From: Woeseiaceae bacterium
GTDB lineage: Bacteria; Pseudomonadota; Gammaproteobacteria; Steroidobacterales; Woeseiaceae
Assembly: GCA_024640315.1 (NCBI GenBank)
Contig: JAHEFF010000004.1
Coordinates: forward strand, 1 to 62,939
Length of the DNA: 62,939 nucleotides
Direction of reading: 5' to 3'
Part shown: positions 41,060 through 50,797 of the stretch, one piece after another
Position numbering within the stretch: the stretch's first letter is position 1
Layout of the letters: the number at the start of each line of letters is the position of its first letter
Position numbers and translations under genes: made by a program
The notes under the pieces: generated by a model
The model's database searches: none
Told to the model about the DNA's origin: nothing
Seen by the model: only the letters and a program-made list of their open reading frames with translations

Positions 41060-41248
41060 GGCCATTTGTGGGCATTTTGGTGCTCGCAATGCTCTGTATG
41101 GTCCGTGGCAGGCTTGCTTGGCGGCAGGTTCGCCAACGATCCGTCAACGCGGGGACGGAGATCGGGGCAGGATCGGGCCAGGGACGGCCAAATCCACCCT
41201 GTCCGTACCACGGATGGAGAGCCCCGGTTGAAGAATCGGGGCTTTTTT
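41060..41248 (+). ncRNA. Candidate small RNA ending at an orphan terminator
   Basis: No plus-strand gene precedes the strong terminator at 41221-41248, so a transcript must start within the 496-base gap. Just upstream are short hairpins: GATCCGTC (41138-41145) with GACGGAGATC (41154-41163, one bulge), TCCGT-ACC-ACGGA (41202-41214) and GGCG...CGCC (about 41121-41134). The 41150-41220 segment contains at least six GGA motifs, some in loops or between hairpins, as in CsrA/RsmA-sequestering RNAs. The 5' end is not defined. No known RNA family (6S, SRP, RNase P, tmRNA) is recognised and the open frames crossing it look non-coding. Confidence 0.4.
41221..41248 (+). terminator. Strong rho-independent terminator without an annotated gene upstream
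   Basis: GCCCCG (41221-41226) pairs with CGGGGC (41237-41242), followed by six T. The minus strand has no equivalent T-run, so it acts rightward. Confidence 0.85.
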
Positions 41249-41311
41249 CTTTCAAAAGTAGATTGATATCACCACTATCGGTCGATTTTGTGATCCATAA
41301 GAACTTTCCGA

Positions 41312-41362
41312 TCCCACTAACGATAAAAATATTAATTGGTGGGACAATATATATCACCCACC
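41312..41362. promoter_or_regulatory. Overlapping inverted repeats in an AT-rich patch before the TRAP binding-protein gene
   Basis: TCCCACTAA (41312-41320) can pair with TTGGTGGGA (41336-41344), and GGTGGG (41338-41343) can instead pair with CCCACC (41357-41362). The intervening bases are unusually AT-rich (TAAAAATATTAA, CAATATATAT). This may be an operator with three half-sites or an alternative-structure switch controlling the downstream gene. Confidence 0.4.
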
Positions 41363-41481
41363 GATTCTTTTAGCGCCCCTGTGGAATATTTTCTCCCCAA
41401 CAAAGCAGTTTGCAGACGACGACGACGCCACTACACTGGTCGGCCTTCCACTCGAACTCAATACGCAGGGAATTTCGACGC

Positions 41482-42576
41482 ATGAAAAGAAGACAGTTTG
41501 TTACCGGGGTGGCTGCCGCGGCAGGTGTTGCGGCTTGCAGCCAGGAGTCAGTCGAGTGTGCCGGCGGGGGCAGCACCGCACAGCAGACTTTTGAGTGGAA
41601 TCTCGTGACCTCCTGGCCACCGGGGCTGCCCGGCCTCGGGATTGGTGTCGAAAACCTCGCGAGCCGGATTGAAAAAGCCTCAAATGGTCGTCTGAAGATC
41701 AAGATATTTGCTGGCGGCGAGCTCGTTCCGGCGCTCGAGGTGCTGGATGCCGTCAGTCGTGGCACCGTGCAGATGGGGCATGACTCTGCGTATTACCATC
41801 GGGGCAAAGTGCCGGCGGCGCAGTATTTCACCACAGTGCCATTCGGGCAGACGGTGCATGAGATCAACGCCTGGCTTTATTACGGTGGCGGGCTGGAGCT
41901 GTGGCGCGAGCTTTACCAACCGTTCAATGTCATTCCGTTTCCCGCCGGCAACACCGGTGTGCAAATGGCTGGCTGGTTCAACAAGGAAATTAACTCGGTT
42001 GATGACCTCAAAGGGCTGAAAATGCGGATTCCCGGGGTGGGCGGCGAAGTCATGCAACGCGCCGGGGCGTCACAAATCACGGTGCCGGCATCTGAAATAT
42101 TTACGGCTTTACAGACTGGCGCTATCGACGCTGCGGAATGGGTAGGGCCCTACAATGACATCGCGCTGGGTCTGCACAAGGCTGCACGCTACTACTACTA
42201 CCCGGGCTGGCACGAGATGGGACCGATGCTTCAATGTACGATCAACCTGGACGCGTGGAATTCGCTACCGGCAGACTTACAGGAGATCGTCAGCAATGTT
42301 TGCCAGGCGATTAACGTCGACATGATGGCTGAATACACCTGGGGCAATGCCGTTGCGCTCGAGCAGATCAGGGCGAATCCGAATGTCGAGTTGCGCCCAC
42401 TACCCGATGACGTTCTGAGGTTGCTGAAAAAATTGAGCGAGGAAGTCATCTCTGACATGGCGGCAAAAGATGAATGGGCCGCACGCATCAAGGCGTCGTT
42501 CGATGAGTTTCAGAGAATCGTCATTCCGAGTCAGCGAATCGGCGAACTCGCCTATATGAATGCGAGAGAGCTGTAA
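41482..42576 (+). CDS. TRAP transporter substrate-binding protein, Tat lipoprotein
   Basis: This 364-residue DctP-type protein binds an organic-acid ligand for a TRAP transporter. The N-terminus MKRRQFVTGVAAAAGVAACS combines a twin-arginine motif (RRQF) with a lipobox VAAC, so it should be exported by Tat and lipidated. The core LKMRIPGVGGEVMQRAGASQ and AEWVGPYNDIALGLHKAARYYYYPGW resembles the TakP/mannitol-chloroaromatic branch that binds 2-oxoacids with a cation. Unlike most TRAP systems the permease genes are on the opposite strand 1.1 kb away. Substrate assignment by resemblance only. Confidence 0.9.
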   Translation: MKRRQFVTGVAAAAGVAACSQESVECAGGGSTAQQTFEWNLVTSWPPGLPGLGIGVENLASRIEKASNGRLKIKIFAGGELVPALEVLDAVSRGTVQMGHDSAYYHRGKVPAAQYFTTVPFGQTVHEINAWLYYGGGLELWRELYQPFNVIPFPAGNTGVQMAGWFNKEINSVDDLKGLKMRIPGVGGEVMQRAGASQITVPASEIFTALQTGAIDAAEWVGPYNDIALGLHKAARYYYYPGWHEMGPMLQCTINLDAWNSLPADLQEIVSNVCQAINVDMMAEYTWGNAVALEQIRANPNVELRPLPDDVLRLLKKLSEEVISDMAAKDEWAARIKASFDEFQRIVIPSQRIGELAYMNAREL

Positions 42577-42602
42577 AACGATGTCAACAACAGGGGAACG
42601 GC

Positions 42603-43736
42603 GTGGCTGCTAATTCAAGACCATTTCGATTCTACGACAATCGTCAGAAATACCTGGCCTTCGTCAACACCTGCGATGAAAAGTGGAAAGTTGCCGAACG
42701 AGCAGCGCAGGAGCTGCAGTACATACAGCCAACCCCGCCGGCTTTTCGCCTGTTCGACGCAGGCATGGGTGACGGTACGCTCCTCGCACACCTGATGCGT
42801 GCAATGCATCGACGTTACCCGACGATTCCTTTTTACGTGGTTGCCAAAGAGATCAGCCTGGAGGACATTCGGCTGTCTCTGGAAAAGATGCCTGACCGGT
42901 TTGTCGAGCATCCCGCGAGCGTCATCATTCTGACCAATCTCTACTATGCCGAATCACCGTGGCTCATGCCGAAGAGTGTCGAGAAAGCGGCGGCCCTGAA
43001 CTGGCTGGAAGTCTCGCTCGAAGGCACGACGGCGCACGGGTTCGGCGAACAGCTTCGTGCGATGGATGCAGAGCTCGTCGACGGCTGGCAGGTAACGGCA
43101 AGCCCGAAGACCGGAAATCCGTTATATGTGCGCCCGACCGTCATGGTGATCTATCGTGAAGACCAGCGGTTCTTGTTGGACGATGTCATTCCGCGGCGTG
43201 GACAGGCCGGTGCAGGCAATTATGATTTGTCGATCATCTCGCAGCCGTGGCGTGCACGGATGAGCGCGGAATTCAAAGTGGAAAAGGTACTCTCACCGCT
43301 CGTGCAAAGCCTGGCGCCCGGCGGGCGTGCTGTAACGTTTCAGTCTGCGGGCAACGACCCGGGCCTCGAGCTGGTGCGGGAACTATGGCCGGACGAAGAC
43401 CCGTTCAAGGTTGATCGGCACGAGCTTGTCAGGTTCCTGAAAAAGAGCCTCGGCAATAATGCGCGGCACTACAATTTCAACAACGGCCCGGACGAAAAAG
43501 CACTGTTGCGCTACAGCATGCATACTCTGCCAGAGGAAATTGGCGAATCGATTGGCACATCTACACTGTTTGCTGCGTGGAATGCGGCGATCTACGTGTC
43601 ACAAATCGAAGACGATCGACTCGAACCGATTGTTTCATCCGGCGCATACCTGGAAGCGACAGCCAGGATTCTGCACAAGAATAATGGCCTTTGGTTTAAC
43701 GATGAAACATTTACCGTCTCGAGGAAACGTCGTTAG
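42603..43736 (+). CDS. Unknown SAM-methyltransferase-like protein
   Basis: This 377-residue protein starts at GTG 42603 with AGGGGAAC upstream and follows the TRAP binding-protein gene by 26 bases. FDAGMGDGTLLAHLMRAMH is a plausible motif I of a Rossmann methyltransferase, and a second half-like region carries LAPGGRAVTFQSAGNDPG. A C-terminal segment holds LGNNARHYNFNNGPDEKALLRY and IGTSTLFAAWNAAIYVSQIEDDR. I do not recognise a named family. The pairing with a TRAP binding protein, not the sequence, suggests a link to that substrate. Confidence 0.6.
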   Translation: MAANSRPFRFYDNRQKYLAFVNTCDEKWKVAERAAQELQYIQPTPPAFRLFDAGMGDGTLLAHLMRAMHRRYPTIPFYVVAKEISLEDIRLSLEKMPDRFVEHPASVIILTNLYYAESPWLMPKSVEKAAALNWLEVSLEGTTAHGFGEQLRAMDAELVDGWQVTASPKTGNPLYVRPTVMVIYREDQRFLLDDVIPRRGQAGAGNYDLSIISQPWRARMSAEFKVEKVLSPLVQSLAPGGRAVTFQSAGNDPGLELVRELWPDEDPFKVDRHELVRFLKKSLGNNARHYNFNNGPDEKALLRYSMHTLPEEIGESIGTSTLFAAWNAAIYVSQIEDDRLEPIVSSGAYLEATARILHKNNGLWFNDETFTVSRKRR

Positions 43737-43741
43737 CGTCG

Positions 43742-45115
43742 CTACTGGCCGTAAAGCCTGTCTGGCAGCCAGGTGACCAGGTCGGGGAATATCGCCAGGA
43801 TTACGAGCGCTGCAATCTGGATGCCGACGAAGGGCATCACGCCCCGATAAATCTGACCTGTCGTGACTTCCGGCGGTGCGACGCCACGAAGATAGAACAA
43901 AGCGAAGCCGAAGGGAGGCGTCAGGAACGACGTTTGCAGGTTTATCGCAATCATTATGCCGAGCCAGACAGGGTCCAGTCCCATCGATAACAGCACCGGC
44001 CCGACGATTGGCACGACGACAAACGTGATCTCGATGAAGTCGAGTACAAAGCCCAGCAGGAACATGACCAGCATTACAACCAGCACTGCGCCAATCATAC
44101 CACCCGGCAACGACTCCAAAATGACCTGCACACCGTCGTCGCCACCATAACCACGAAACACCAGCGAAAACACGGAGGCGCCAATCAGGATCATGAATAC
44201 CATGCTGCTGATGCGCAGCGTGCCACGCATGATTTCCCGCAACCGGTCCATGGTCAGTTCGCGTCGTTGTAATGCGATCAACATGGCGCCCATCGCACCA
44301 ACGCCGGCCGCTTCCGTCGGCGTTGCAACACCCCCGAGAATCGAACCCAGCACCGCAAATATGAGGATCAGTGGTGGCGCCAGGGCGCTAATCACACGCC
44401 CGATCGAAACGCGCACTTCACCAGCCGAGGAATGCGCCGGCATGGTCTCGGGCCTGAAAATCGCGGTGAAAACGAGGTAAACAACGTACAGCAACACGAG
44501 CAACAGGCCTGGTATCAAAGCACCGGCAAAGAGGTCACCCACAGAAACGGTTTCCGGAGAAAAAATACCCTGCGACAGCTGCGCCTGCTGGTATGCGGAC
44601 GACATCACATCGCCAAGCATCACCAGGATGATGGACGGCGGAATAATCTGGCCAAGTGTGCCGGACGCACAAATAGTGCCGGTCGCAATTTCAGGTGAAT
44701 AGCCGCGCTTCAGCATCGTCGGCAACGAGAGCAGGCCCATTGTGACGACCGTGGCGCCGACAATGCCGGTGCTGGCTGCCAGCAACATGCCAACGAGCGT
44801 GACCGAAATGCCAAGGCCACCGCGAAGCGAGCCGAACAACGCGCTTAGCGTCTCGAGCAGGTCTTCGGCAATTCTCGCACGCTCGAGGGTTATGCCCATG
44901 AATACGAACAGAGGCACCGCGATCAGTGTTTCGTTCGTCATGATGCCGAATACCCGGCTCGGTAAACCGGACAGGAATGCCGACTCGAAACCGCCCCCGA
45001 TGACGCCGCCAAGCGCAAAGATCAAAGCGGTACCACCGAGCGAGAACGCCACCGGGAACCCGGCGAGAAGCAGCAGCACAACGGCCAGGAAAAGAAATAG
45101 CGCCACCCACTCCAT
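43742..45115 (-). CDS. dctM: TRAP transporter large permease DctM
   Basis: This 457-residue protein with about 12 helices is the TRAP large membrane subunit. MEWVALFLFLAVVLLLLAGFPVAFSLGG, the substrate-site block LEVPLFVFMGITLERA and GTLGQIIPPSIILVMLGD are typical, as is FLTPPFGFALFYLRGVAP near the C-terminus. It starts two bases after the dctQ stop and is the last gene of trkA-trkH-dctQ-dctM, converging with the methyltransferase-like gene. Confidence 0.95.
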   Translation of the reverse strand: MEWVALFLFLAVVLLLLAGFPVAFSLGGTALIFALGGVIGGGFESAFLSGLPSRVFGIMTNETLIAVPLFVFMGITLERARIAEDLLETLSALFGSLRGGLGISVTLVGMLLAASTGIVGATVVTMGLLSLPTMLKRGYSPEIATGTICASGTLGQIIPPSIILVMLGDVMSSAYQQAQLSQGIFSPETVSVGDLFAGALIPGLLLVLLYVVYLVFTAIFRPETMPAHSSAGEVRVSIGRVISALAPPLILIFAVLGSILGGVATPTEAAGVGAMGAMLIALQRRELTMDRLREIMRGTLRISSMVFMILIGASVFSLVFRGYGGDDGVQVILESLPGGMIGAVLVVMLVMFLLGFVLDFIEITFVVVPIVGPVLLSMGLDPVWLGIMIAINLQTSFLTPPFGFALFYLRGVAPPEVTTGQIYRGVMPFVGIQIAALVILAIFPDLVTWLPDRLYGQ

Positions 45116-45117
45116 GA

Positions 45118-45636
45118 TCAGCGACCTCGGATCGCGGCAACTGAGCGCAGCGCCATCGACAAGCCCTGCAGCAGAACGGCGACCGGCATGACCAGCAAGG
45201 CGGACTTTAACAATGGCACAGACGGATAAGGCAGCCCACCGGACTCGCGTGACACTTCGCTGATATTCCAGGCAGCTGCTACGTAATCAAAACTCTCGAA
45301 GATAAAGAAAATTCCGAGAGGGTAAATAAAGAAGATCACACCCAGCAAATCAACCCACGCACGCTGTTTCTGGCTCATGGTGCGGTAAAAAATATCGACC
45401 CTCACGTGCTCGTCGCGCTGTAACGTATAGGCGACGCCCAGCATAAAAACGGCCGCGTGCATCCATGTCAGCGATTCCTGCAACCAGATCAGCCCGGAAT
45501 CAAACGCGTAGCGCATGACGACAATGACGAAGCTCACGATTACCATGGCCAGCGTCAGCCAGGCGGCAGCGCGTCCGGTGACAATGCTGATCCGGTCGAT
45601 CGCCGAACAGACACCGGCAGCCTGGCCCGCCATCAA
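45118..45636 (-). CDS. dctQ: TRAP transporter small permease DctQ
   Basis: This 172-residue protein has four membrane helices and the DctQ features RYAFDSGLIWLQESLTWMHAAVFMLG and LQRDEHVRVDIFY. It overlaps the end of trkH by four bases (ATGA), so the TRAP permease is translationally coupled to the potassium channel gene. Its binding protein is probably the product at 41482-42576. Confidence 0.93.
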   Translation of the reverse strand: MMAGQAAGVCSAIDRISIVTGRAAAWLTLAMVIVSFVIVVMRYAFDSGLIWLQESLTWMHAAVFMLGVAYTLQRDEHVRVDIFYRTMSQKQRAWVDLLGVIFFIYPLGIFFIFESFDYVAAAWNISEVSRESGGLPYPSVPLLKSALLVMPVAVLLQGLSMALRSVAAIRGR

Positions 45637-47084
45637 TGTCGCCAGAACGTCGGTGTGATGAGGACAAGCAGGGTGAATATCTCAAGTCGGCCGAGCAACA
45701 TGCCGATAATGGCAATCCACTTCGCCGTGTCGGTCAGGGTCATAAATCCGGCGGCGACTTCCCCGAGGCCCGGACCCAGGTTGTTGATCGTTGCCGCGAC
45801 GGCGGAGAATGCGGTGACCTGGTCGAGGCCGGTCGACATCATTGCAAGCAACATGACGCCGAATACCACGATATAGACCGAAAAGAATCCCCACACGGCG
45901 TCGACCACCCGAAACGGCACGGCTGACGATCCGAGCTTGACCGGAATCTCTGCACTCGGATGCACCAGCCGGACAATTTCCCGTGCGCCCTGTTTCGCGA
46001 TCAGCAGCCAGCGAATCACCTTAATGCCGCCAGCGGTTGATCCGGCACAGCCGCCGACGAAACTCGCAAATATCAGGAGCACTGGCAAGGCGCCCGGCCA
46101 CGCCGCATAGTTCGCCGTCGTGAAACCCGTGGTGGTTGCGATAGAAACCGATTGAAAGAGACCATTGATGACTGTGTCGTTCCAGTCTGTGTAAGTCCCG
46201 AGCAAAGACAAGGACATAATCACAATGGCTGACAGCATCAGCAAGACGAAGATATAGGCGCGAAATTCGGGATCCTGCCGATAGTGGCTGATGGAAATGT
46301 TTCGCCAGGCGAAAAAATGCAGCGAGAAGTTAATTCCGGCGAGAACCATAAAGATGATGGCGACTATGTCGATCGCTGTACTGCCGAAATACCCAATCGA
46401 AAGGTCATGAGTCGAAAAGCCGCCAATCGCGACAGTAGAAAATGCGTGGCAGAGCGCATCGAAAATAGTCATCCCCGCCAGCAGGTAGCCCGCCATGCAC
46501 AGAACCGTAAAAGCGAGGTAGACATACCACAGGGCCTTCGCAGTCTCGGTGATGCGCGGCGTTAGCTTGGTGTCCTTGACCGGCCCCGGCGTTTCGGCGC
46601 GCATGAGCTGCATGCCACCGACGCCCAGCATCGGCAGTACGGCGACGGCCAGCACGATGATGCCCATGCCGCCGAACCACTGTAGTTGTTGCCGGTAATA
46701 GAGAATCGATGGCGGCAGAAAATCCAGACCGGTCAACACAGTTGCACCTGTCGTCGTCAGGCCGGACATCGATTCGAACACTGCATCCGTGAACGTCATC
46801 GATGGCATGTCGGCAAGAAATAGCGGCAATGCCCCTGCGGTTCCCAGCACAGTCCAGAATGACGCGACAACAAGGAAACCATCCCGAAGCCGCAAATCTT
46901 TACGTTTGTGACGTACCGGGAACCAGACAATTGACCCGCTCACGACAATGAGACCGAAGCTTTCAACAAACGGCAGCCACGATTGATCGTTAAAAACGAT
47001 GCTGACAATGACGGGCGGAAGCATCGTCAGGCTGAACATCATCAGCAGCAGACCAAGGATCCGTTGTGCGACAGTCCAGTTCAT
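45633..47084 (-). CDS. trkH: Trk potassium uptake channel subunit TrkH
   Basis: TrkH is the K+-translocating subunit, with pseudo-four-fold pore repeats. The 483-residue protein has loops such as [70 protein letters not shown] and [17 protein letters not shown], whose central Gly residues line the selectivity filter. It is 38 bases after trkA and is co-transcribed with it. Confidence 0.97.
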   Translation of the reverse strand: MNWTVAQRILGLLLMMFSLTMLPPVIVSIVFNDQSWLPFVESFGLIVVSGSIVWFPVRHKRKDLRLRDGFLVVASFWTVLGTAGALPLFLADMPSMTFTDAVFESMSGLTTTGATVLTGLDFLPPSILYYRQQLQWFGGMGIIVLAVAVLPMLGVGGMQLMRAETPGPVKDTKLTPRITETAKALWYVYLAFTVLCMAGYLLAGMTIFDALCHAFSTVAIGGFSTHDLSIGYFGSTAIDIVAIIFMVLAGINFSLHFFAWRNISISHYRQDPEFRAYIFVLLMLSAIVIMSLSLLGTYTDWNDTVINGLFQSVSIATTTGFTTANYAAWPGALPVLLIFASFVGGCAGSTAGGIKVIRWLLIAKQGAREIVRLVHPSAEIPVKLGSSAVPFRVVDAVWGFFSVYIVVFGVMLLAMMSTGLDQVTAFSAVAATINNLGPGLGEVAAGFMTLTDTAKWIAIIGMLLGRLEIFTLLVLITPTFWRH

Positions 47085-47122
47085 CGTTTGGTCATCACCT
47101 GGTTGCTGTCAGCCTCGGGCCT

Positions 47123-48499
47123 TCAGACGAAGGAAACGTCGACCTGAAAGAGATTCTCGATCTTATCGATCTTGCGGCGATCCGTCATAAACAAAATGAC
47201 GTGATCGTCGGTCTCAATGACGGTGTCATGGTGAGCCATGATGACTTCGTCACCGCGCACGATTGCCACGATACCGGTTCCCTTGGGTAAGTTGAGGTCC
47301 TCGATCTTCCGCCCGACGACTGCTGATTCTCCGGCCGCCCCGTGCGCCACGGCTTCAATCGCTTCCGCCGCGCCGCGGCGAAGCGAATGAACCTTCACCA
47401 CGTCACCGCGGCGAACGTGTGCTAGCAGGGAGCCAATAGTTACCTGCTGTGGGGAAATGGCGATATCAATCGAGCCGGCTTCCACCAGCTCGGCGTAGGA
47501 GGGTCGGTTAATCAGTGCCATTACTTTGTGTGCGCCAAGACGTTTTGCCAGCATTGCCGACAGGATGTTGGCTTCTTCGGCGTTGGTCAACGCGCAGAAG
47601 ACATCGACATTGTCGATATTTTCCTCGAGCAACAGCTCCTCATCGGCGGCGTCGCCGACCAGCACAATCGCCTTGTTGAGTTGCTCGGATATGACCCGTG
47701 CGCGTTCCGGGTTTCGTTCAATAATCTTGACCTGGTTCGTCTGTTCCAGCGCCAATGCCAACCGCACGCCAATGTTGCCGCCCCCTGCAATAACCACCCG
47801 TCGAACAGGATCCTCCAGTTTGCGCATTTCGCTCATAAAGACCCTGACATCCTGACGCGCAGCAATGAAAAAGACCTCGTCTCCTTCATGAATAATCGTA
47901 TCTCCTTCAGGCTGTAGCGACTTGCCGTCCCGATAGATTGCGGCGATGCGACCTTCTGTATTGGGTATGTGGTCTTTCAATGCGGCAATTTTTTGCCCGA
48001 CAAGCGATCCGCGGTGATCTGCAACGGCGCCAACAAGGCGCACTCTGCCGTTTGCGAAGTCCAGCACCTGCAGCGCGCCGGGATACAGAATTAGCTGTTC
48101 GATGAATTCACAAACCAGCTGTTCGGGGCTAATGCGAACGTCCACCGGGATTGCGCCCTGCGTGAACAGCTTGCGCGCGTTCATATATTCAGCCGAGCGA
48201 ATTCGCGCGATTTTAGTTGGCGTGTGATAGAGCGTATATGCTACCTGGCAGGCAATCATGTTGGTCTCGTCTGCGTCAGTCAGCGCAACAATGATGTCTG
48301 CGTCGTCGGCACCGGCGCGCTCGAGCACGTCCGGATAGGCCGCATGGCCAACAACGGTTCGTATATCGAGGCGATCCTGCAGCTCTCGCAGAACCTCGGG
48401 ACGCATGTCGACAACGGTGACTTCATTGGCCTCTTCGCGAGACAGGTGATATGCCGCGGATGAGCCGACCTGGCCGGCGCCGAGAATCAGTATTTTCAT
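47123..48499 (-). CDS. trkA: Trk potassium transport regulatory subunit TrkA
   Basis: TrkA is the cytoplasmic NAD(H)/ATP-binding ring that gates TrkH. The 458-residue protein is a tandem of two RCK units: N1 MKILILGAGQVGSSAAYHLS, C1 with GSLVGQKIAALKDHI, N2 VVIAGGGNIGVRLALALEQ and C2 ending FLMTDRRKIDKIENLF. It heads the trkA-trkH-dctQ-dctM run. Only 33 bases separate it from uvrD upstream. Confidence 0.97.
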   Translation of the reverse strand: MKILILGAGQVGSSAAYHLSREEANEVTVVDMRPEVLRELQDRLDIRTVVGHAAYPDVLERAGADDADIIVALTDADETNMIACQVAYTLYHTPTKIARIRSAEYMNARKLFTQGAIPVDVRISPEQLVCEFIEQLILYPGALQVLDFANGRVRLVGAVADHRGSLVGQKIAALKDHIPNTEGRIAAIYRDGKSLQPEGDTIIHEGDEVFFIAARQDVRVFMSEMRKLEDPVRRVVIAGGGNIGVRLALALEQTNQVKIIERNPERARVISEQLNKAIVLVGDAADEELLLEENIDNVDVFCALTNAEEANILSAMLAKRLGAHKVMALINRPSYAELVEAGSIDIAISPQQVTIGSLLAHVRRGDVVKVHSLRRGAAEAIEAVAHGAAGESAVVGRKIEDLNLPKGTGIVAIVRGDEVIMAHHDTVIETDDHVILFMTDRRKIDKIENLFQVDVSFV

Positions 48500-48532
48500 T
48501 TTTTGTACACGGCCTTGTGTGTGCTCGCTATG

Positions 48533-50707
48533 TTACATGAGATCGAGATTGGCATAAGCAAGCACCAGGATTTTTGTGCCCACGGACTCAAAATTGACCT
48601 CAACCTGTGCGTGCGAGCCCTGCCCGCTGCAGTTCAAAATCACGCCATCACCGAATTTGGCGTGCCGGACCCGCTGGCCAAGCCGGATACCAAGTTCAGC
48701 ACCGGGCCGAATCCCGCCGGCGGAACGGCTGCCATGACGGCCGGAGTTGTGAACCGGCCGACTGACCTGCACGCGCGGCCGGACTTCCTCGAGGTGTTCG
48801 GCCGGAATCTCCGCAATAAACCGGGACGGCTGCGAAAAGCTGTCCGTGCCATGTAGCCGGCGCTGCTCCGCGTGAGTGATGTAAAGCGTTTCTTTGGCCC
48901 GCGTGATGCCAACGTAGCAAAGCCGCCGCTCTTCTTCGAGCCCCTGCGGGTCTGCAATCGATCGCTGGTGGGGAAAAAGACCATCTTCCATGCCGCAAAG
49001 GAAGACAAGTGGAAATTCGAGGCCCTTTGCTGAATGCATGGTCATGAGTTGTACGCAGTCCTCCCAGGCGTCCGCCTGTCCTTCGCCGGCCTCCAGCGCC
49101 GCGTGTGACAGAAAGGCGTCGAGCGCTGACATGTCCTCTGCCGGGTCTGGCTGAAACCCCTTGGCTGCGCTGACCAGTTCCTCGAGGTTTTCGATCCTGG
49201 TTTCGCCGCGCTCGCCTTTTTCCTTGCGGAAGAATTCGATAAGGCCGCTGGCATGAATAACATGATCAACCTGGTCATGCAGTTCAAGATCTGCTGTCGC
49301 CTTCGCCAGGCGTTCGATCAGGTTCAGAAAGACAACCACCGCGGTTGACGCGCGGCCACTGAGCTCGCCACTGGCGACAGCGCCCGCAGCGCGCCACATG
49401 GAACAACTGTTCGCGCGCGCATAGCTACGCATAGCTTCAACGGTACGTGCGCCGATTCCGCGAGTAGGCCGGTTTACGACGCGTTCAAAAGAACTGTCAT
49501 CGTCACGATGAGAAATAAGCCGCAGGTACGCCAGCGCGTCCTTGATTTCCTGGCGTTCGAAGAATCGCAGACCGCCATAAACCCGGTAAGGCATGCGTGC
49601 ATTGATCAGCGCTTCTTCGAGGACTCGCGATTGCGCGTTGGATCGGTACAAGACTGCGGCCTCGGCGCGCGGGTTTCCTTTTTCGCTCCAGTCTTTCAGC
49701 CGGCCGACGATGAAGTCCGCCTCATCACGCTCGTTGTAGGCGGAATAGACACGTATAACCTCGCCGTCCGCACCTTCGGTCCAGAGGTTCTTGCCAAGGC
49801 GAGAGTCATTGTTGGCAATCACGGCGTTCGCCGCATTGAGGATCGTTGCCGTAGACCGGTAATTCTGCTCAAGCTTGACCACGGCCGCACCGGGAAAATC
49901 TCTCTGGAATCGATGAATATGCTCTACCCGGGCACCGCGCCAGCGATATATGGACTGGTCGTCGTCTCCTACGACGAACGGTATGCCCCCCTTCCCGGTG
50001 AGCAGGCGCAGCCACGCGTATTGGATGGCATTTGTATCCTGAAATTCGTCAACCAGCAGGTGACGAAACCGACGCTGGTAATATGCCAGCAGTTCGGCGT
50101 TGTCGCGTAACACTTCATGAGCCCGCAGCAGGAGTTCGGCGAAATCGACCAAACCGCCACGGTCACAGATTTCCTGGTATTGCCGGTACAGCTCAATTTG
50201 CTGGCGTCGGCCGGGGTCGTTATCGTCATCAAGATGCTGCGGCCGCAATCCTTCGTCTTTCTGGCCGTTGATGAAATACTGAATTTCACGGGCTGCCCAG
50301 CGATCGTCATCCAGCTCGAGGCCCTTGATCAGGCGCTTGATGATGCGCAGCTGATCGTCAGAATCGATGATCTGAAAGTTTTGCGGCAGCCCCGCTTCCT
50401 GCCAGTGCCTGCGTAGCAAGCGATGAGCGAGGCCGTGAAATGTGCCGATCCACAGGTGATTGACCGGCATTTCGAGCAGCGCCTCGATTCGTCCACGCAT
50501 TTCCGCCGCGGCCTTGTTGGTGAAGGTGACGGCCATAAGGCTTTGTGGCGACAAGCCTTCGACATCGATCAGCCAGGCGATGCGGTGCGTTAGCACCCGC
50601 GTCTTGCCGCTCCCCGCACCCGCAATGACGAGCAGGGGTTCTTCCGGGGCGGTTACAGCCTCACGCTGCGCCTCGTTTAGCGAACCAAGAATCGGGGTGA
50701 CGTCCAT
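48533..50707 (-). CDS. uvrD: DNA helicase II UvrD
   Basis: UvrD is a 3'-5' superfamily 1 helicase in mismatch and excision repair. The 724-residue protein has LNEAQREAV (Q motif), Walker A AGAGSGKTRVLTHR, VTFTNKAAAEM, Walker B VDEFQDTNAIQY, GDDDQSIYRWRGA, VKLEQNYRS and the C-terminal VGITRAKETL. The C-terminal tail GQRVRHAKFGDGVILNCSGQG is the RNA polymerase-interacting Tudor-like part typical of UvrD. Confidence 0.98.
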   Translation of the reverse strand: MDVTPILGSLNEAQREAVTAPEEPLLVIAGAGSGKTRVLTHRIAWLIDVEGLSPQSLMAVTFTNKAAAEMRGRIEALLEMPVNHLWIGTFHGLAHRLLRRHWQEAGLPQNFQIIDSDDQLRIIKRLIKGLELDDDRWAAREIQYFINGQKDEGLRPQHLDDDNDPGRRQQIELYRQYQEICDRGGLVDFAELLLRAHEVLRDNAELLAYYQRRFRHLLVDEFQDTNAIQYAWLRLLTGKGGIPFVVGDDDQSIYRWRGARVEHIHRFQRDFPGAAVVKLEQNYRSTATILNAANAVIANNDSRLGKNLWTEGADGEVIRVYSAYNERDEADFIVGRLKDWSEKGNPRAEAAVLYRSNAQSRVLEEALINARMPYRVYGGLRFFERQEIKDALAYLRLISHRDDDSSFERVVNRPTRGIGARTVEAMRSYARANSCSMWRAAGAVASGELSGRASTAVVVFLNLIERLAKATADLELHDQVDHVIHASGLIEFFRKEKGERGETRIENLEELVSAAKGFQPDPAEDMSALDAFLSHAALEAGEGQADAWEDCVQLMTMHSAKGLEFPLVFLCGMEDGLFPHQRSIADPQGLEEERRLCYVGITRAKETLYITHAEQRRLHGTDSFSQPSRFIAEIPAEHLEEVRPRVQVSRPVHNSGRHGSRSAGGIRPGAELGIRLGQRVRHAKFGDGVILNCSGQGSHAQVEVNFESVGTKILVLAYANLDLM

Positions 50708-50797
50708 TGACTACTTTGCGTGAAGGGCTCTCAAGGGGGCGCAGTCTAGCAAAGAATGAGTCGGTCGTAGCGACCTGAAAGCGAGCGGTTCCGTGTC

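Noticed and set aside
40927..41373. Plus-strand open frame crossing the dtd start and the orphan terminator
   Set aside because: It runs straight through a strong terminator, overlaps dtd in antisense, and the sequence has no recognisable motif.
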